DNA of 64,000 nucleotides from Akkermansiaceae bacterium UBA7331 (GCA_002471255.1 DKPP01000008.1:105771-169770), one strand, 5' to 3'. Positions 9,048-18,114 are shown, numbered from the stretch's first letter. A program made the numbers and translations. The notes: generated by a model not told the origin, from the sequence alone.

Positions 9048-10373
9048 TTATTCAGGAAACTCACCCAATGTAGGAGCCTTTAACTCATCGGGAATTTCGG
9101 GTAACTCAGGCACTCCCGGTAAATTAGTCGGTTTGGGAGTATTATTAGAACTTGGTGAAGGTTTCCCTTGTGTAGCACCTTGTGGTGAAGCCGGTACAAA
9201 TTCGAGATTTTTAGGAACACTTGACTCATTTGTAGTCTTCTGACCGGAAGGTGACTTTGTAGAATTCTTCATCGTAGCCAACACCCCGTCTAAAGATGAA
9301 GAGAAAAATGCACCCGGTTCGCCACGAGTTACAATCTTACCATCTTTGGAAATCATGTAAACGTAGGGTACTTTATTCACTTGATAAGCTTTAATTGCCT
9401 TCGCTTCATTATCGAGCAGACAAGGAAACTCTACTCCGATATTTTTCATTATGTCCACAACTACACCTTTTGCAGATGTGGATATAGGTAAAATAACAAG
9501 ATCCGGATATGAGGATTTTATTTGTTCTAAACTTGATAAAATCTTAACGGAATTTAATTGATCCGGCTCCCAAAAAAGCAACAAAGTATTTTTACCCGGT
9601 AAAGGTAAGGCGACGTTTGTATCAGTAGCTGTAGAAACCAGCTCTACTTTTGGCGCAGGGCGACCTTTCGTCAAATTGTTAATTTCGTAAAGAAGATCCT
9701 CTAAAACCTTTTTGGTCGGCACCCCATTGATTTCAGAATCATATGCTTTCATGATTGCCTCTTTAAGCAACATGGCACGCATACTTACCACTCCGGGATC
9801 ATCACGATGAAGCCCATCTTCGACTCCATACGATAAGGCCAAACCTAATGAAGCCAAGCCTTGATCTTCGGGATAAGAATTTAAGGTCCGAATTTTATTC
9901 AATAATTCACGAAAACGGGGATCTGCCGAGCTACCTAAAACCCCGGACACTTTACCTACTCCGGGATAAAGTAGGAATTGATTTTCCAATACAGATACGC
10001 AACGTAAGAACATATTCTTGGCATTAGTCATTGCTGACTCAATAGCAGATTCATCCGCATTAGGATTTCTTTTTAAATAAGCGCGGGCAATTGATTGATT
10101 ATTTTGAATCAACCATATAACTCCCGGTAAAGCATAATCCTGTTTGAGATTTTTCCCAATTGAGTTCCAAATAGGTATCACATAATCAGCAGGGTCAGGT
10201 TGAGTCCTTATCAAACTTTGTTTTTGCTCCGGATTTGCTAATTGGTACTGGTCAGCCCACTTTTTATTAGATGCTTGCCAATCTGCTAATTTATCTTGCA
10301 AGCTCTGGGCGTCACCCCATGAAGGGGGCGTCAAACTCAATGCTAATAAAAGAAACTTTACGTAGTGTTTCAT
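9048..10373 (-). CDS. Secreted TlpA/thioredoxin-fold protein lacking the CXXC motif
   Basis: The 441-residue protein has a signal peptide (FLLLALSLTPPSWG, cleavage near residue 21), a helical N-terminal half of unknown role, and a thioredoxin-like domain at about residues 255-365 (NTLLLFWEP, then VEFPCLLDNEA, then NKVPYVYMISKDGKIV with the cis-proline VP motif). Where TlpA/AhpC-TSA members have WCxxC, this one has WEPDQLNS, so thiol-disulfide exchange through the usual site is not possible. A proline/serine-rich tail (about 375-441) follows. It lies 3 bp after rseP and 5 bp before the CCA-type gene, so it is co-transcribed. A binding or chaperone role in the periplasm is inference. Confidence 0.7.
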   Translation of the reverse strand: MKHYVKFLLLALSLTPPSWGDAQSLQDKLADWQASNKKWADQYQLANPEQKQSLIRTQPDPADYVIPIWNSIGKNLKQDYALPGVIWLIQNNQSIARAYLKRNPNADESAIESAMTNAKNMFLRCVSVLENQFLLYPGVGKVSGVLGSSADPRFRELLNKIRTLNSYPEDQGLASLGLALSYGVEDGLHRDDPGVVSMRAMLLKEAIMKAYDSEINGVPTKKVLEDLLYEINNLTKGRPAPKVELVSTATDTNVALPLPGKNTLLLFWEPDQLNSVKILSSLEQIKSSYPDLVILPISTSAKGVVVDIMKNIGVEFPCLLDNEAKAIKAYQVNKVPYVYMISKDGKIVTRGEPGAFFSSSLDGVLATMKNSTKSPSGQKTTNESSVPKNLEFVPASPQGATQGKPSPSSNNTPKPTNLPGVPELPEIPDELKAPTLGEFPE

Positions 10374-10376
10374 AAT

Positions 10377-11825
10377 CTAATTTTTTGAAGATGATTGAAA
10401 AATTGGTTCAGGTAACTTTTCCGAAGCGCTTTTGCCGTTAAATAATTCACCCACATCCTTGGATGTTACGAAAATGAATACAAAACCAAGCAACAAAATA
10501 AAGCCCATCTGAACAGCTCCTAGCACTTTTAAGCTAATCGTCTTTTTAGTTACCCATTCAAACGTATTAATGACCACATGCCCACCATCTACCACAGGCA
10601 AAGGCAACATATTTAAAATCGCTAAGTTGATATTCAAAATAACGGCAAACCATAATGCAATACGCCAACCTCCATCAACTGTCAAAATCGTGTAGAAATG
10701 ATTAGCAATACCAACCGGTCCGGACAAGTGCTCAATGCCTACACTACTATTCGGAGCGGCAACCTTCTGCAAGGTATCGCCCATCCATTTAACACTTTGT
10801 TTGATTTGAGCCAATGGGGTCGGGTAAGCAATGGAATTAACTACATCGGAACCAACAGGCTTCCAAAGAGCTCCCAAAATAGGGCGAGCACCCTCTTTAC
10901 CTTGCCAATTTGACGGCACAGTACCATGCACTTCTACCGTACGAGTTTCACCATTCTCTCCTCTTACTTCCAAAGAAAACGGTTTTTCGGATTTCAAAAG
11001 TTCTTCCAAGGTAATGAATGACCAGACTTTTTGTCCATTAGCCTTTTCGACAACATCACCGGACTTTAAGCCGGCCAATGCAGCAGGAGAATCAGGTAAA
11101 ACCTTATCCACAGCAAAAGGAGTGGCAGGAATAAGTCCTACTTGGCGTAAAGCCTTACGTTGCCACCAGCTCGTTTCGGGAATTTGGAACCCGCATTCGA
11201 CGTCCTTTACTTCGCCGCTTGGGGTTTTTACCGTAAAGGTAACCTTTTCCTCTTCGCCTAGCATAATCAACTCTTTGACTCCACTCATATTCCCTACCCA
11301 AGAAGTAACAGGTGTACCATCCACCGCTAAAATTTGGTCTCCGGGCACGATTCCTGCTTGTGCGGCAGGTGAATCAGGCATTACATAACCGATCACGGTA
11401 CTACCGAACTGATCTACGGGTTTACCGGTAAACCAAACAATCACTGCAAAGATGACTGCCAATAAAAAGGAAAAGATAGGTCCGGCTGCAGCTACGATAA
11501 TTTTATCTTTAGGAGTAATTTCCTTGAGCTTCACGTCTTCAGGTATTTCCACTTCACCTTCAATTTCCTCCATTGGAGCCATTTGAGGCAATGAAACGAA
11601 GCCACCGGCAGGCAACCAACCTAAACCGTATTGCACACCATTGATTTTTTTCTTCCAAATCGGTTTACCAAACCAAATTTGAAAGCGATCCACATACAAA
11701 CCGCGCCATCTAGCAGCTAAAAAGTGACCGAGTTCATGAAAAAAGATCATGAAATTGAAAAGCAAAATCACGGCAATGATAATAAATACCGTGCTGAGAA
11801 TAGAGGTAAAGGAATCCATGGTCAT
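10377..11825 (-). CDS. rseP: RseP-type site-2 intramembrane metalloprotease
   Basis: The protein has the S2P zinc motif HELGH in a first membrane helix (FMIFFHELGHFLAARW), two PDZ domains (MPDSPAAQAGIVPGDQIL and LPDSPAALAGLKSGDVV), and the second active-site motif NMLPLPVVDGGH near the C-terminus. RseP/RasP enzymes cut membrane-bound anti-sigma factors and remnant signal peptides. Length (482 residues) is close to E. coli RseP (450). The start MTMDSFTSIL at 11825 was chosen because a putative promoter -10 box lies 11 nt upstream; a longer frame would overlap it. It is the first gene of a four-gene operon with the thioredoxin-like, CCA-type and amylase genes. The usual dxr and bamA neighbours are absent. 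Confidence 0.93.
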   Translation of the reverse strand: MTMDSFTSILSTVFIIIAVILLFNFMIFFHELGHFLAARWRGLYVDRFQIWFGKPIWKKKINGVQYGLGWLPAGGFVSLPQMAPMEEIEGEVEIPEDVKLKEITPKDKIIVAAAGPIFSFLLAVIFAVIVWFTGKPVDQFGSTVIGYVMPDSPAAQAGIVPGDQILAVDGTPVTSWVGNMSGVKELIMLGEEEKVTFTVKTPSGEVKDVECGFQIPETSWWQRKALRQVGLIPATPFAVDKVLPDSPAALAGLKSGDVVEKANGQKVWSFITLEELLKSEKPFSLEVRGENGETRTVEVHGTVPSNWQGKEGARPILGALWKPVGSDVVNSIAYPTPLAQIKQSVKWMGDTLQKVAAPNSSVGIEHLSGPVGIANHFYTILTVDGGWRIALWFAVILNINLAILNMLPLPVVDGGHVVINTFEWVTKKTISLKVLGAVQMGFILLLGFVFIFVTSKDVGELFNGKSASEKLPEPIFQSSSKN

Positions 11826-11836
11826 AGAAAGCGTAT

Positions 11837-11865
11837 AATCTACACTATACTTTCTCAATCGACAA
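11837..11865 (-). promoter_or_regulatory. Putative promoter of rseP operon
   Basis: Minus strand TTGTCG (11860-11865), 17-bp spacer, TAGATT (11837-11842). The transcription start would fall about 4 nt before the ATG at 11825, giving a nearly leaderless message. It lies between the rplT terminator and rseP. Confidence 0.4.
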
Positions 11866-11898
11866 GAAACATCCTTGCCATGACTCCCCTAAAATAGG

Positions 11899-11931
11899 CT
11901 CGCCCCTAGGATAATCTATCCTAGGGGCGAG
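11899..11931 (-). terminator. Strong hairpin terminator downstream of rplT
   Basis: A perfect 15-bp inverted repeat (arms 11899-11913 and 11917-11931) with a 3-nt loop, GC-rich at its base. It is followed on the minus strand by TATTTTAG. It separates rpmI-rplT from rseP. Confidence 0.85.
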
Positions 11932-11974
11932 GTTAATTGTTAACGATGTGTTAATTTAATAGCTTGAATATGTA

Positions 11975-12358
11975 TTAAGCACGTAATGTAGCACCTTCCT
12001 TAGCATCAATGGCTGTCTTTGCTTGAGCAAAGATCACATCAAAGGCTTGTTCATCAACAACAGCAAGGTCAGCAAGCACCTTACGGTCTAATTCGATGTT
12101 AGCGGCTTTGAGGCCTTCCATGAAGCGGGAATAGGTGAGACCGCGGTCTCTTACAGCAGCGGAAATACGAGCGATCCAGAGACGACGGAATTGACCCTTA
12201 CGTCTCTTGCGGTCACGATATTCATACTGCCAAGCTTTGTAAACAGCATCTTTAGCGTAACGATAAAGCTTGCTGCGGAAACCGCGGAAGCCTTTAGCAC
12301 GCAAAAGAATACGCTTACGACGCTTACGAGAAGCCGGTCCGTTTGTGGCACGTGGCAT
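11975..12358 (-). CDS. rplT: 50S ribosomal protein L20
   Basis: The 127-residue basic protein starts MPRATNGPASRKRRKRILL and contains the L20 signature AKGFRGFRSKLYRYAKDAV and YRDRKRRKGQFRRLWIARI. L20 is needed for early 50S assembly and is a translational autoregulator of rpmI-rplT in several bacteria. The C-terminus has a short acidic/alanine extension beyond the usual about 118 residues. No SD sits at the normal distance from the ATG; a perfect one lies about 42 nt upstream within a structured leader. infC, which commonly precedes rpmI-rplT, is not next to this pair. Confidence 0.98.
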   Translation of the reverse strand: MPRATNGPASRKRRKRILLRAKGFRGFRSKLYRYAKDAVYKAWQYEYRDRKRRKGQFRRLWIARISAAVRDRGLTYSRFMEGLKAANIELDRKVLADLAVVDEQAFDVIFAQAKTAIDAKEGATLRA

Positions 12359-12382
12359 AGTGTATCTCTATAGTATATTGTC

Positions 12383-12502
12383 GAACAGACTGTTCTTCCT
12401 CACCTCCTTGCAGTCTCGTCTGCTCAGTATCTTTCCAGTTTAGGAAAGAAGGCTGCATGAAGGCTCCCCGTTCTGCGGGGAGATGTCTCGGGTGAAGCCG
12501 AG
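12383..12502 (-). promoter_or_regulatory. Structured rpmI-rplT intercistronic leader (candidate L20 autoregulatory element)
   Basis: In transcript order (minus strand) this 120-nt stretch contains three hairpins: 12487-12502 (5-bp stem, 6-nt loop), 12464-12482 (perfect 7-bp stem, 5-nt loop) and 12431-12448 (6-bp stem, 6-nt loop). A perfect SD-like AAGGAGGTGA follows (12400-12409). The SD is flanked by AGACTG (12411-12416) and CAGTCT (12387-12392), which can pair and place the SD in the loop. A competing small hairpin uses 12383-12395. L20-family autocontrol of this operon is established in other bacteria; assigning it here is inference. Confidence 0.5.
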
Positions 12503-12511
12503 CGTCAGTTT

Positions 12512-12721
12512 TTAGGCGAATGGCAAGTTTTGCTTAACAGCCCAAACTTGAGTTTCATCTACAAGAGCAGGACGGCTCAAAGAGCGCTTACGCTTGCTAG
12601 ATTTTTTCTGAAGAATGTGGCGTTTGCCTTGTTTACGGCGCAATACCTTACCAGTACCTGTAACTTTGAAACGCTTAGCAACAGCCTTGCGGGTTTTGTT
12701 TAAACCAGCCTTACGGGTCAT
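12512..12721 (-). CDS. rpmI: 50S ribosomal protein L35
   Basis: The 69-residue, lysine/arginine-rich protein has the L35 pattern: TRKAGLNKTRKAVAKRFKVTG at the N-terminus, then GKVLRRKQGKRHILQKKSSKRKRSL. L35 is a small 50S subunit protein that is almost always encoded beside L20, as here (153 bp before rplT). A TATAAT box 11 nt upstream of the ATG gives the pair its own promoter, separate from uvrB. The leading ATG has no SD. Confidence 0.97.
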   Translation of the reverse strand: MTRKAGLNKTRKAVAKRFKVTGTGKVLRRKQGKRHILQKKSSKRKRSLSRPALVDETQVWAVKQNLPFA

Positions 12722-12732
12722 GGTGCAAGAAG

Positions 12733-12738
12733 ATTATA
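12733..12738 (-). promoter_or_regulatory. Consensus -10 box of rpmI-rplT
   Basis: A perfect TATAAT on the minus strand ends 11 nt before the rpmI ATG. No clear -35 is seen at 16-18 bp. The predicted start site would leave a leader of only about 4-5 nt. Confidence 0.5.
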
Positions 12739-12847
12739 CAAAGACAACCGATTAGCAAGACTTTTTTGATATTAGTTAAGAAACCTTAATCAATTTTCTT
12801 CCAAAAAAGAGAAAAAACTCCGAAAAACCATAGAAATTTTGATTTTT

Positions 12848-14989
12848 TTATGTCAATTGTTCACGCAATTCTTTGATTTGATCTCGCAGTTGAGCAGCTC
12901 TTTCAAACTCTAAATGAGCTGAGGCCAAACGCATTTCATCCTCGAGCTGAGCAATAGTTTCCTTAACATCTTGCTCATAAGCCAAAGGCTCTTCACCTAC
13001 TCTCAAACTATCGGAGCCATCTTCATCACCATATAGTTTTAACTGACTTTGCTCCGAGCGCACTACGGTCGTAGGTTTGATACCATGTTTCTCGTTATAT
13101 GCTTCTTGAATTCCCCGCCTATAATCGGTCAGCTCAATCAAACGTTTAATCGAATCGGTCATCACATCGGCAAATAGCACACATTCACCATGCACGTGAC
13201 GAGCAGCACGACCGGCAGTCTGCACGAGGGATGTTTCATTACGTAAAAAGCCTTCTTTATCCGCATCTAAAATACAGACCAGTGAAACCTCGGGCAAATC
13301 GAGACCTTCACGTAATAAATTAATACCTACCAGCACATCCAAACGATGAGCTCGAAGAGAGCGCAAAATTTCCACACGCTCAATCGCATCGACATCCGAG
13401 TGAATATAAGCAACCCTCAAACCGACACCTCTCAAATAATCAGATAAGTCCTCGGCAGTCCGTTTAGTCAAAGTAGTGGCCAATACACGTTCATGCTTCG
13501 CAACCCTTTCATGACATAGGGCAATCGTTTCGTCAATTTGACCAGCTAATGGTTTAATCGTAATTTTAGGCTCTAGCAACCCTGTTGGACGAATAATCTG
13601 CTCGACAATCAATGGCGTTGTTCGTTTTTTAGGATCGAAGCTTTCCACCGATTGAGTTGATGGGCTAGGACTCACGCGAATCTCTTTTGGGGATTGAAAC
13701 AAAATACCTCGGAACCCTTCAGGAGCTTCTTCACCAGGTCTTTTAGCACGTTTTACCGGAATGTATGTTTTGTTATCAGCCCTACAATTGATCAATTCAA
13801 AGGGGCCCGGGGTAGCGGAAGCATAAACAATTTGATTTTGCCTCTCCATAAATTCATGAAATTGCAAAGGCCTATTATCTAAAGCACTGGGCAATCGAAA
13901 TCCATGCTCTACCAAGATCGTTTTACGACTTTTATCCCCTTCAAACATCCCACCAATTTGAGGAATAGCTACATGGCTTTCATCTATTAAAGTCAAAGAA
14001 TCCTTAGGAAAGAAATCTAATAAGGTAGATGGAGCACTGCCCGGCAATCGACCTGCTAAATGCCTAGAGTAGTTCTCAATGCCTTTACAAAAACCTAATT
14101 CACCAATTAACTCCAAATCATAATCGGTACGCATTTTCAGACGCTGAGCTTCCAATAATTTGCCATTTTTCTCAAACCACTCTACTCGGTCAGCTAATTC
14201 TTTACGAATAGCTTGCATAGCCACAGTCCTCTTTTCAGGAGGGCTGACATATTGTTTAGCAGGGAAAAAGGCATAACCGGACAATCTTTCTCTAACTCGT
14301 CCAGTTTTACTATCAACTAATGAAACTCTCTCAATTTCATCACCAAAAAACTCTACGCGAATGATCTCACCCTCCGAATAAGCGGGATAGACCTCTACTA
14401 CCTCACCTCGCACACGAAATGTACCACGTTGAAAATCAAAATCATTTCTTTCAAACAACCGCTCGACCAACTTTTTCAAAAAGATATCGCGATCCATCAA
14501 ATCGCCTTCCTTAATTGATAAAGTCAAGTTACGATAATCTTCGGGAGCGGCTAAGCCATAAATACACGATACCGAAGCCACCACAATGACGTCTCTTCTC
14601 GATAAAAGAGAGCTCATGGCATTCAAACTTAGACGGTCTAGCTCATCATTAATGGCAGAATCTTTTTCAATATACGTATCCGTTCTGGCTATGTAAGCTT
14701 CAGGTTGATAATAATCGAAATAAGAAACATAATACTCAACCGCATTATTAGGAAAAAATCGCTTAAGTTCCGAATGCAACTGGGCAGCGAGAGTTTTATT
14801 ATGCGAGATAACCAATGTAGGGCGATTTACCTCAGCGATCAGATTAGCCATGGAAAAAGTCTTACCACTACCTGTCACACCAAGTAATGCTTGATGCTTA
14901 TTACCTGCCTCAATCGATTTGAGAAGCTTGGCAATAGCTTGACCTTGATCGCCCGATGGAGCGAATGATGAATCCAACTGAAATGACAT
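12848..14989 (-). CDS. uvrB: UvrB, excinuclease ABC subunit B
   Basis: The damage-verification helicase of nucleotide excision repair, 713 residues. Motifs include Walker A GVTGSGKT (37-44), the YYVSYFDYYQPEAY beta-hairpin that grips DNA, the DESHV Walker B box, helicase motifs VLVGINLLREGLDLPEVSLV and QTAGRAARH, and a C-terminal UVR domain that recruits UvrC (LEFERAAQLRDQIKELREQ). It is about 40 residues longer than usual. The extra material falls between NCRADNKTYIPVKRAK and IVEQIIRPTGL (about 400-450), a polar Ser/Pro-rich insertion just before helicase domain 2. The start matches the family N-terminus. Confidence 0.97.
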   Translation of the reverse strand: MSFQLDSSFAPSGDQGQAIAKLLKSIEAGNKHQALLGVTGSGKTFSMANLIAEVNRPTLVISHNKTLAAQLHSELKRFFPNNAVEYYVSYFDYYQPEAYIARTDTYIEKDSAINDELDRLSLNAMSSLLSRRDVIVVASVSCIYGLAAPEDYRNLTLSIKEGDLMDRDIFLKKLVERLFERNDFDFQRGTFRVRGEVVEVYPAYSEGEIIRVEFFGDEIERVSLVDSKTGRVRERLSGYAFFPAKQYVSPPEKRTVAMQAIRKELADRVEWFEKNGKLLEAQRLKMRTDYDLELIGELGFCKGIENYSRHLAGRLPGSAPSTLLDFFPKDSLTLIDESHVAIPQIGGMFEGDKSRKTILVEHGFRLPSALDNRPLQFHEFMERQNQIVYASATPGPFELINCRADNKTYIPVKRAKRPGEEAPEGFRGILFQSPKEIRVSPSPSTQSVESFDPKKRTTPLIVEQIIRPTGLLEPKITIKPLAGQIDETIALCHERVAKHERVLATTLTKRTAEDLSDYLRGVGLRVAYIHSDVDAIERVEILRSLRAHRLDVLVGINLLREGLDLPEVSLVCILDADKEGFLRNETSLVQTAGRAARHVHGECVLFADVMTDSIKRLIELTDYRRGIQEAYNEKHGIKPTTVVRSEQSQLKLYGDEDGSDSLRVGEEPLAYEQDVKETIAQLEDEMRLASAHLEFERAAQLRDQIKELREQLT

Positions 14990-15038
14990 AACCCTAAAAC
15001 ATGTTAGATTTAAAGAACAGGCTACACCAGTTCAATGT

Positions 15039-15067
15039 TTGACAAGAGGCACCTATTCCTCTAAGTA
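15039..15067 (+). promoter_or_regulatory. Near-consensus sigma70-like promoter, leaderless configuration
   Basis: Perfect TTGACA (15039-15044), 17-bp spacer, TAAGTA (15062-15067). The ATG of the next gene begins 8 nt after the -10 box, so transcription would start within a base or two of the start codon. Confidence 0.55.
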
Positions 15068-15075
15068 TATCTGTC

Positions 15076-15447
15076 ATGTACATCCCTACTCAGGAAGAAC
15101 GCTACGGCAAAAAAAACATTGTCACACTCATTCTTTGCCTCATGGCTCCATCAGGGATATACGCCGGCATTTTGTCCGAAAGGCTGATGATGAACCCGGA
15201 ACAGCCATGGAGCGGGATCGTCCAACTTCTCTTTTTCTTTTCCATCCCATTAGGAATGCTATTTAAACTCATTAACATCCCATTGTTTTGGTGGGGAATG
15301 GGTATTTCATCGTTAATTCAATTTGGACTTTGTTGGTTATTGGTTAAATCTCCTAAAATCACTCCAAAACGAGCCATCGGCATCGCTATTACTCTTGGAA
15401 TGTTAAATTTATTTATCCTAAGTTGTATCAATTCCATGAAGGGATAA
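15076..15447 (+). CDS. Small polytopic membrane protein of unknown function
   Basis: A 123-residue hydrophobic protein with about four membrane segments: NIVTLILCLMAPSGIYAGIL (15-34), IVQLLFFFSIPLGMLF (48-63), WWGMGISSLIQFGLCWLLV (72-90) and AIGIAITLGMLNLFILSCI (100-118). I recognise no family motif. It stands alone between divergent uvrB and GH89 and has its own good promoter. The ATG at 15076 directly follows the -10 box, which favours this start over others. Confidence 0.6.
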   Translation: MYIPTQEERYGKKNIVTLILCLMAPSGIYAGILSERLMMNPEQPWSGIVQLLFFFSIPLGMLFKLINIPLFWWGMGISSLIQFGLCWLLVKSPKITPKRAIGIAITLGMLNLFILSCINSMKG

Positions 15448-15525
15448 GATCAAAGGCATTCAATCTCATTTGAAAGAATAATTAGATTTTTGCGTAAGTA
15501 TTTAGCAGAAATACACGAAAAATCT

Positions 15526-18081
15526 ATGTCTTTGCATCATAACCTTACATCATTAGGTGTGGCACTGATTTGCTCATCATCTATTTACCTTCAAGCATCA
15601 GCAGAAGAAGCCACCCCAGTACGATTAGCAGAGGGAGTTGTCCAACGCATGGCCCCTTCAGCTGCTTCCATTATCAATTTTAAAATTGATCCTAAAGCAA
15701 CGGAAATAAGTATAGCCCCGGTACAGGGTAAAGTATTAATTACGGCAAATGATACGAGAGGGCTTATTGTTGGCTTTGGCTACTATGCACGCCACATCGC
15801 CAAAGTTCATTGGTCATGGAATGGCGATAGAATGACACCAAAAACATGGCCTCTACCTAAAGAAACTGTATCCGTAAAGCTACCTTGGAAGCACAATTTT
15901 GCTTTTAATTATTGCACCTTATCATACACCAGCGCATTCTGGGACTGGAACAGATGGCAACGTGAGATTGATATGCTTGCTATGAATGGGTATGACGTCG
16001 TACTTATTCAAGCCGGTCTAGAAAAAGTCTGGCAAGATACCTTGCGAGATCTTGGATATCCCGAAGACAAAATTATTAAGTTCCTACCAAGTCCTGCTTT
16101 TGCGGCATGGTGGAATATGGGCAATCTGGAAGGGCACGGAGGTCCTTTAACCCAAAACCTTATTGATAACGAAGCCAAACTAGGCAAACAAATCGCAACA
16201 AGATTGCGCCAATTCAATATGACGCCACTTTTGCAAGGATTCGTAGGGTTAGTACCACATGATCTCGGCGAAACAGTGAAAGACGCGAAAATCATTCCAC
16301 AAGGTCAATGGTGTGCCGGATTTGTACGTCCTGCGATAATCGACCCAACTAGTGATGATTTCCTCAAAATCAGTAAACTTTGGTACAAAAACCTACATAA
16401 GATTTATGGTGGAAAAACGGCCTTCTATGGTGGCGATTTATTCCATGAAGGGGGTAATAGCCATGGCATAGATATCACAAAAGCTGCTTCAAATGTCGAA
16501 AAAGCGATGCAAGAAGCCAGCCCTAATTCCTCATGGGTATTGCAATGTTGGGGAGGAAATCCATCCGGTAAATTACTGCAAGGTCTAAGCAAAGATAAAT
16601 GCTTCGTTTTATATTTGGATAAAGGTCTTAATGATCCGGCTGTCAACATGCGTACATTTGAAGATGTACCATGGGCATGGAGTGAATTATCTAACTTCGG
16701 CGGCAACAATTCAGGTATGTACGGTGGCTTAGTTGGAGTGAGCCAACTAAAAAGCAAACTAGATAGAGCCAAAGCAAAGAATTTACAAGGGCTTGCACTC
16801 TTATCCGAGGGTACGGAACAAAATCCGATTTATTATGAATTGTTCCAAGAAATGCTTACTAAAAATGAGGATGTCAACCTTGACCAATGGATTGATCAAT
16901 ACATTGAAAAACGATATGGAACATCAAGCAAGGAAGCATCACTAGCCTGGAAGGATCTTGCTAAATCCGTTTATAATCCTCCGACTAAAATTGAAGGATG
17001 TTACGAAGGGATTGTTTGTGCAAGACCGGGTTGGAATGTCACTCGAGCTTCATCTTGGGGACCTAGCCAACATAACTACGATTTTACAGACGTCATCAAT
17101 GCAGCCAATCACATGCTAGCAGCTGTAAAAAAAGACCCATCATTAGCAAAACAAAGCACTTTCCGTTATGATTTGATGGATGTTACCAAACAGGTGCTCT
17201 CCGATTTCTGCTTAGGCCAACTACAGGAAATCAAACTGGCCTACGACATGAAAGATATTAAAGAGTACAATAAAAAGGTAGCTCAATTCTTACAAGCTAT
17301 AGAAGATATTGATGCCCTTACTGCAACGAATCCTTCCACTCTATTGGGAATCTGGTGTGAGAGAGCCAAAGCTAAAGGCAAAACACCGGAAGAAAAGAAG
17401 TTGATGGATAGATCGGCAAAAATGCAAGTTACTACCTGGAGCGCCGGACTAGATGGCTTAAATGACTATTCCAATCGCCATTGGTCTGGCTTGGTAAAAG
17501 ATTATTATTACCCAAGATGGGATATGTTCTTTAAGGCCGGACGTAATGTTTTAGAAGGTAAAATGACTCAAGAAGAAGCTAACAAGCTTTTCCGTGAAGA
17601 AATTAAAAATCATGATACAAGCTTCTATGACAACGACAATGTTTACCCAACAAAAACTAAAGGAAACATCGTCGAGTTAGCAGAAAAATGTCTCAAGCGT
17701 TATTCGGGTCCTGCATTAAAACTAGCCAAAAAAGTTGCGAATAATAAAGGCATACAATGGGATCTTCAAACCATGACTACTCCGTTAACTTTTAAAGTTT
17801 CCGACACAGTCATGTCTGCCGGCACTTTTGTTGTTTCTATTGATTACAAAGCAGGAAACAGCGCCCTTAAAATCCAAAAAGTCGAATTATTCGAAGGCGA
17901 CAAATTAGTCGCTAAGGATGAACATGAAGGCTGGACGGGTCACAAAAACGAGAATAACACTTACATCCTTAAACTACCGAAGTTCCGAGACAACTTAGAT
18001 GATTACTTCCTCAAAGTATTCTGCGAAGGAGCAAGTGGTAAAGACTCAAAGGGAGTCATGATTATTCGACAAAAAAATTAA
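15526..18081 (+). CDS. GH89 alpha-N-acetylglucosaminidase (NAGLU-like), secreted
   Basis: About 851 residues with a signal peptide (LTSLGVALICSSSIYLQASA). The domain order of GH89 is clear: an N-terminal NAGLU domain (about 30-125), a TIM barrel starting at HNFAFNYCTLSYTSAFWDWN, and a helical C-terminal domain (about 430-720) containing RYDLMDVTKQVL and YYYPRWDMFF. Two glutamates fit the catalytic pair: E308 in GGDLFHEGGNSHG and E428 in LLSEGTEQNP. A beta-rich tail (about 730-851) resembles an added C-terminal domain. GH89 removes terminal alpha-GlcNAc, for example from gastric mucin or heparan-type glycans. An ATG with the signal peptide was preferred over a TTG 36 bp upstream. Confidence 0.93.
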   Translation: MSLHHNLTSLGVALICSSSIYLQASAEEATPVRLAEGVVQRMAPSAASIINFKIDPKATEISIAPVQGKVLITANDTRGLIVGFGYYARHIAKVHWSWNGDRMTPKTWPLPKETVSVKLPWKHNFAFNYCTLSYTSAFWDWNRWQREIDMLAMNGYDVVLIQAGLEKVWQDTLRDLGYPEDKIIKFLPSPAFAAWWNMGNLEGHGGPLTQNLIDNEAKLGKQIATRLRQFNMTPLLQGFVGLVPHDLGETVKDAKIIPQGQWCAGFVRPAIIDPTSDDFLKISKLWYKNLHKIYGGKTAFYGGDLFHEGGNSHGIDITKAASNVEKAMQEASPNSSWVLQCWGGNPSGKLLQGLSKDKCFVLYLDKGLNDPAVNMRTFEDVPWAWSELSNFGGNNSGMYGGLVGVSQLKSKLDRAKAKNLQGLALLSEGTEQNPIYYELFQEMLTKNEDVNLDQWIDQYIEKRYGTSSKEASLAWKDLAKSVYNPPTKIEGCYEGIVCARPGWNVTRASSWGPSQHNYDFTDVINAANHMLAAVKKDPSLAKQSTFRYDLMDVTKQVLSDFCLGQLQEIKLAYDMKDIKEYNKKVAQFLQAIEDIDALTATNPSTLLGIWCERAKAKGKTPEEKKLMDRSAKMQVTTWSAGLDGLNDYSNRHWSGLVKDYYYPRWDMFFKAGRNVLEGKMTQEEANKLFREEIKNHDTSFYDNDNVYPTKTKGNIVELAEKCLKRYSGPALKLAKKVANNKGIQWDLQTMTTPLTFKVSDTVMSAGTFVVSIDYKAGNSALKIQKVELFEGDKLVAKDEHEGWTGHKNENNTYILKLPKFRDNLDDYFLKVFCEGASGKDSKGVMIIRQKN

Positions 18082-18114
18082 AGTCCAAGAGATAAAAACC
18101 GCACTAGCGGATAC

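Noticed and set aside
10831..11388. 185-codon open frame on the plus strand inside rseP
   Set aside because: It is antisense to a well-supported protease gene, has no start signal and its translation looks like complementary-strand noise.
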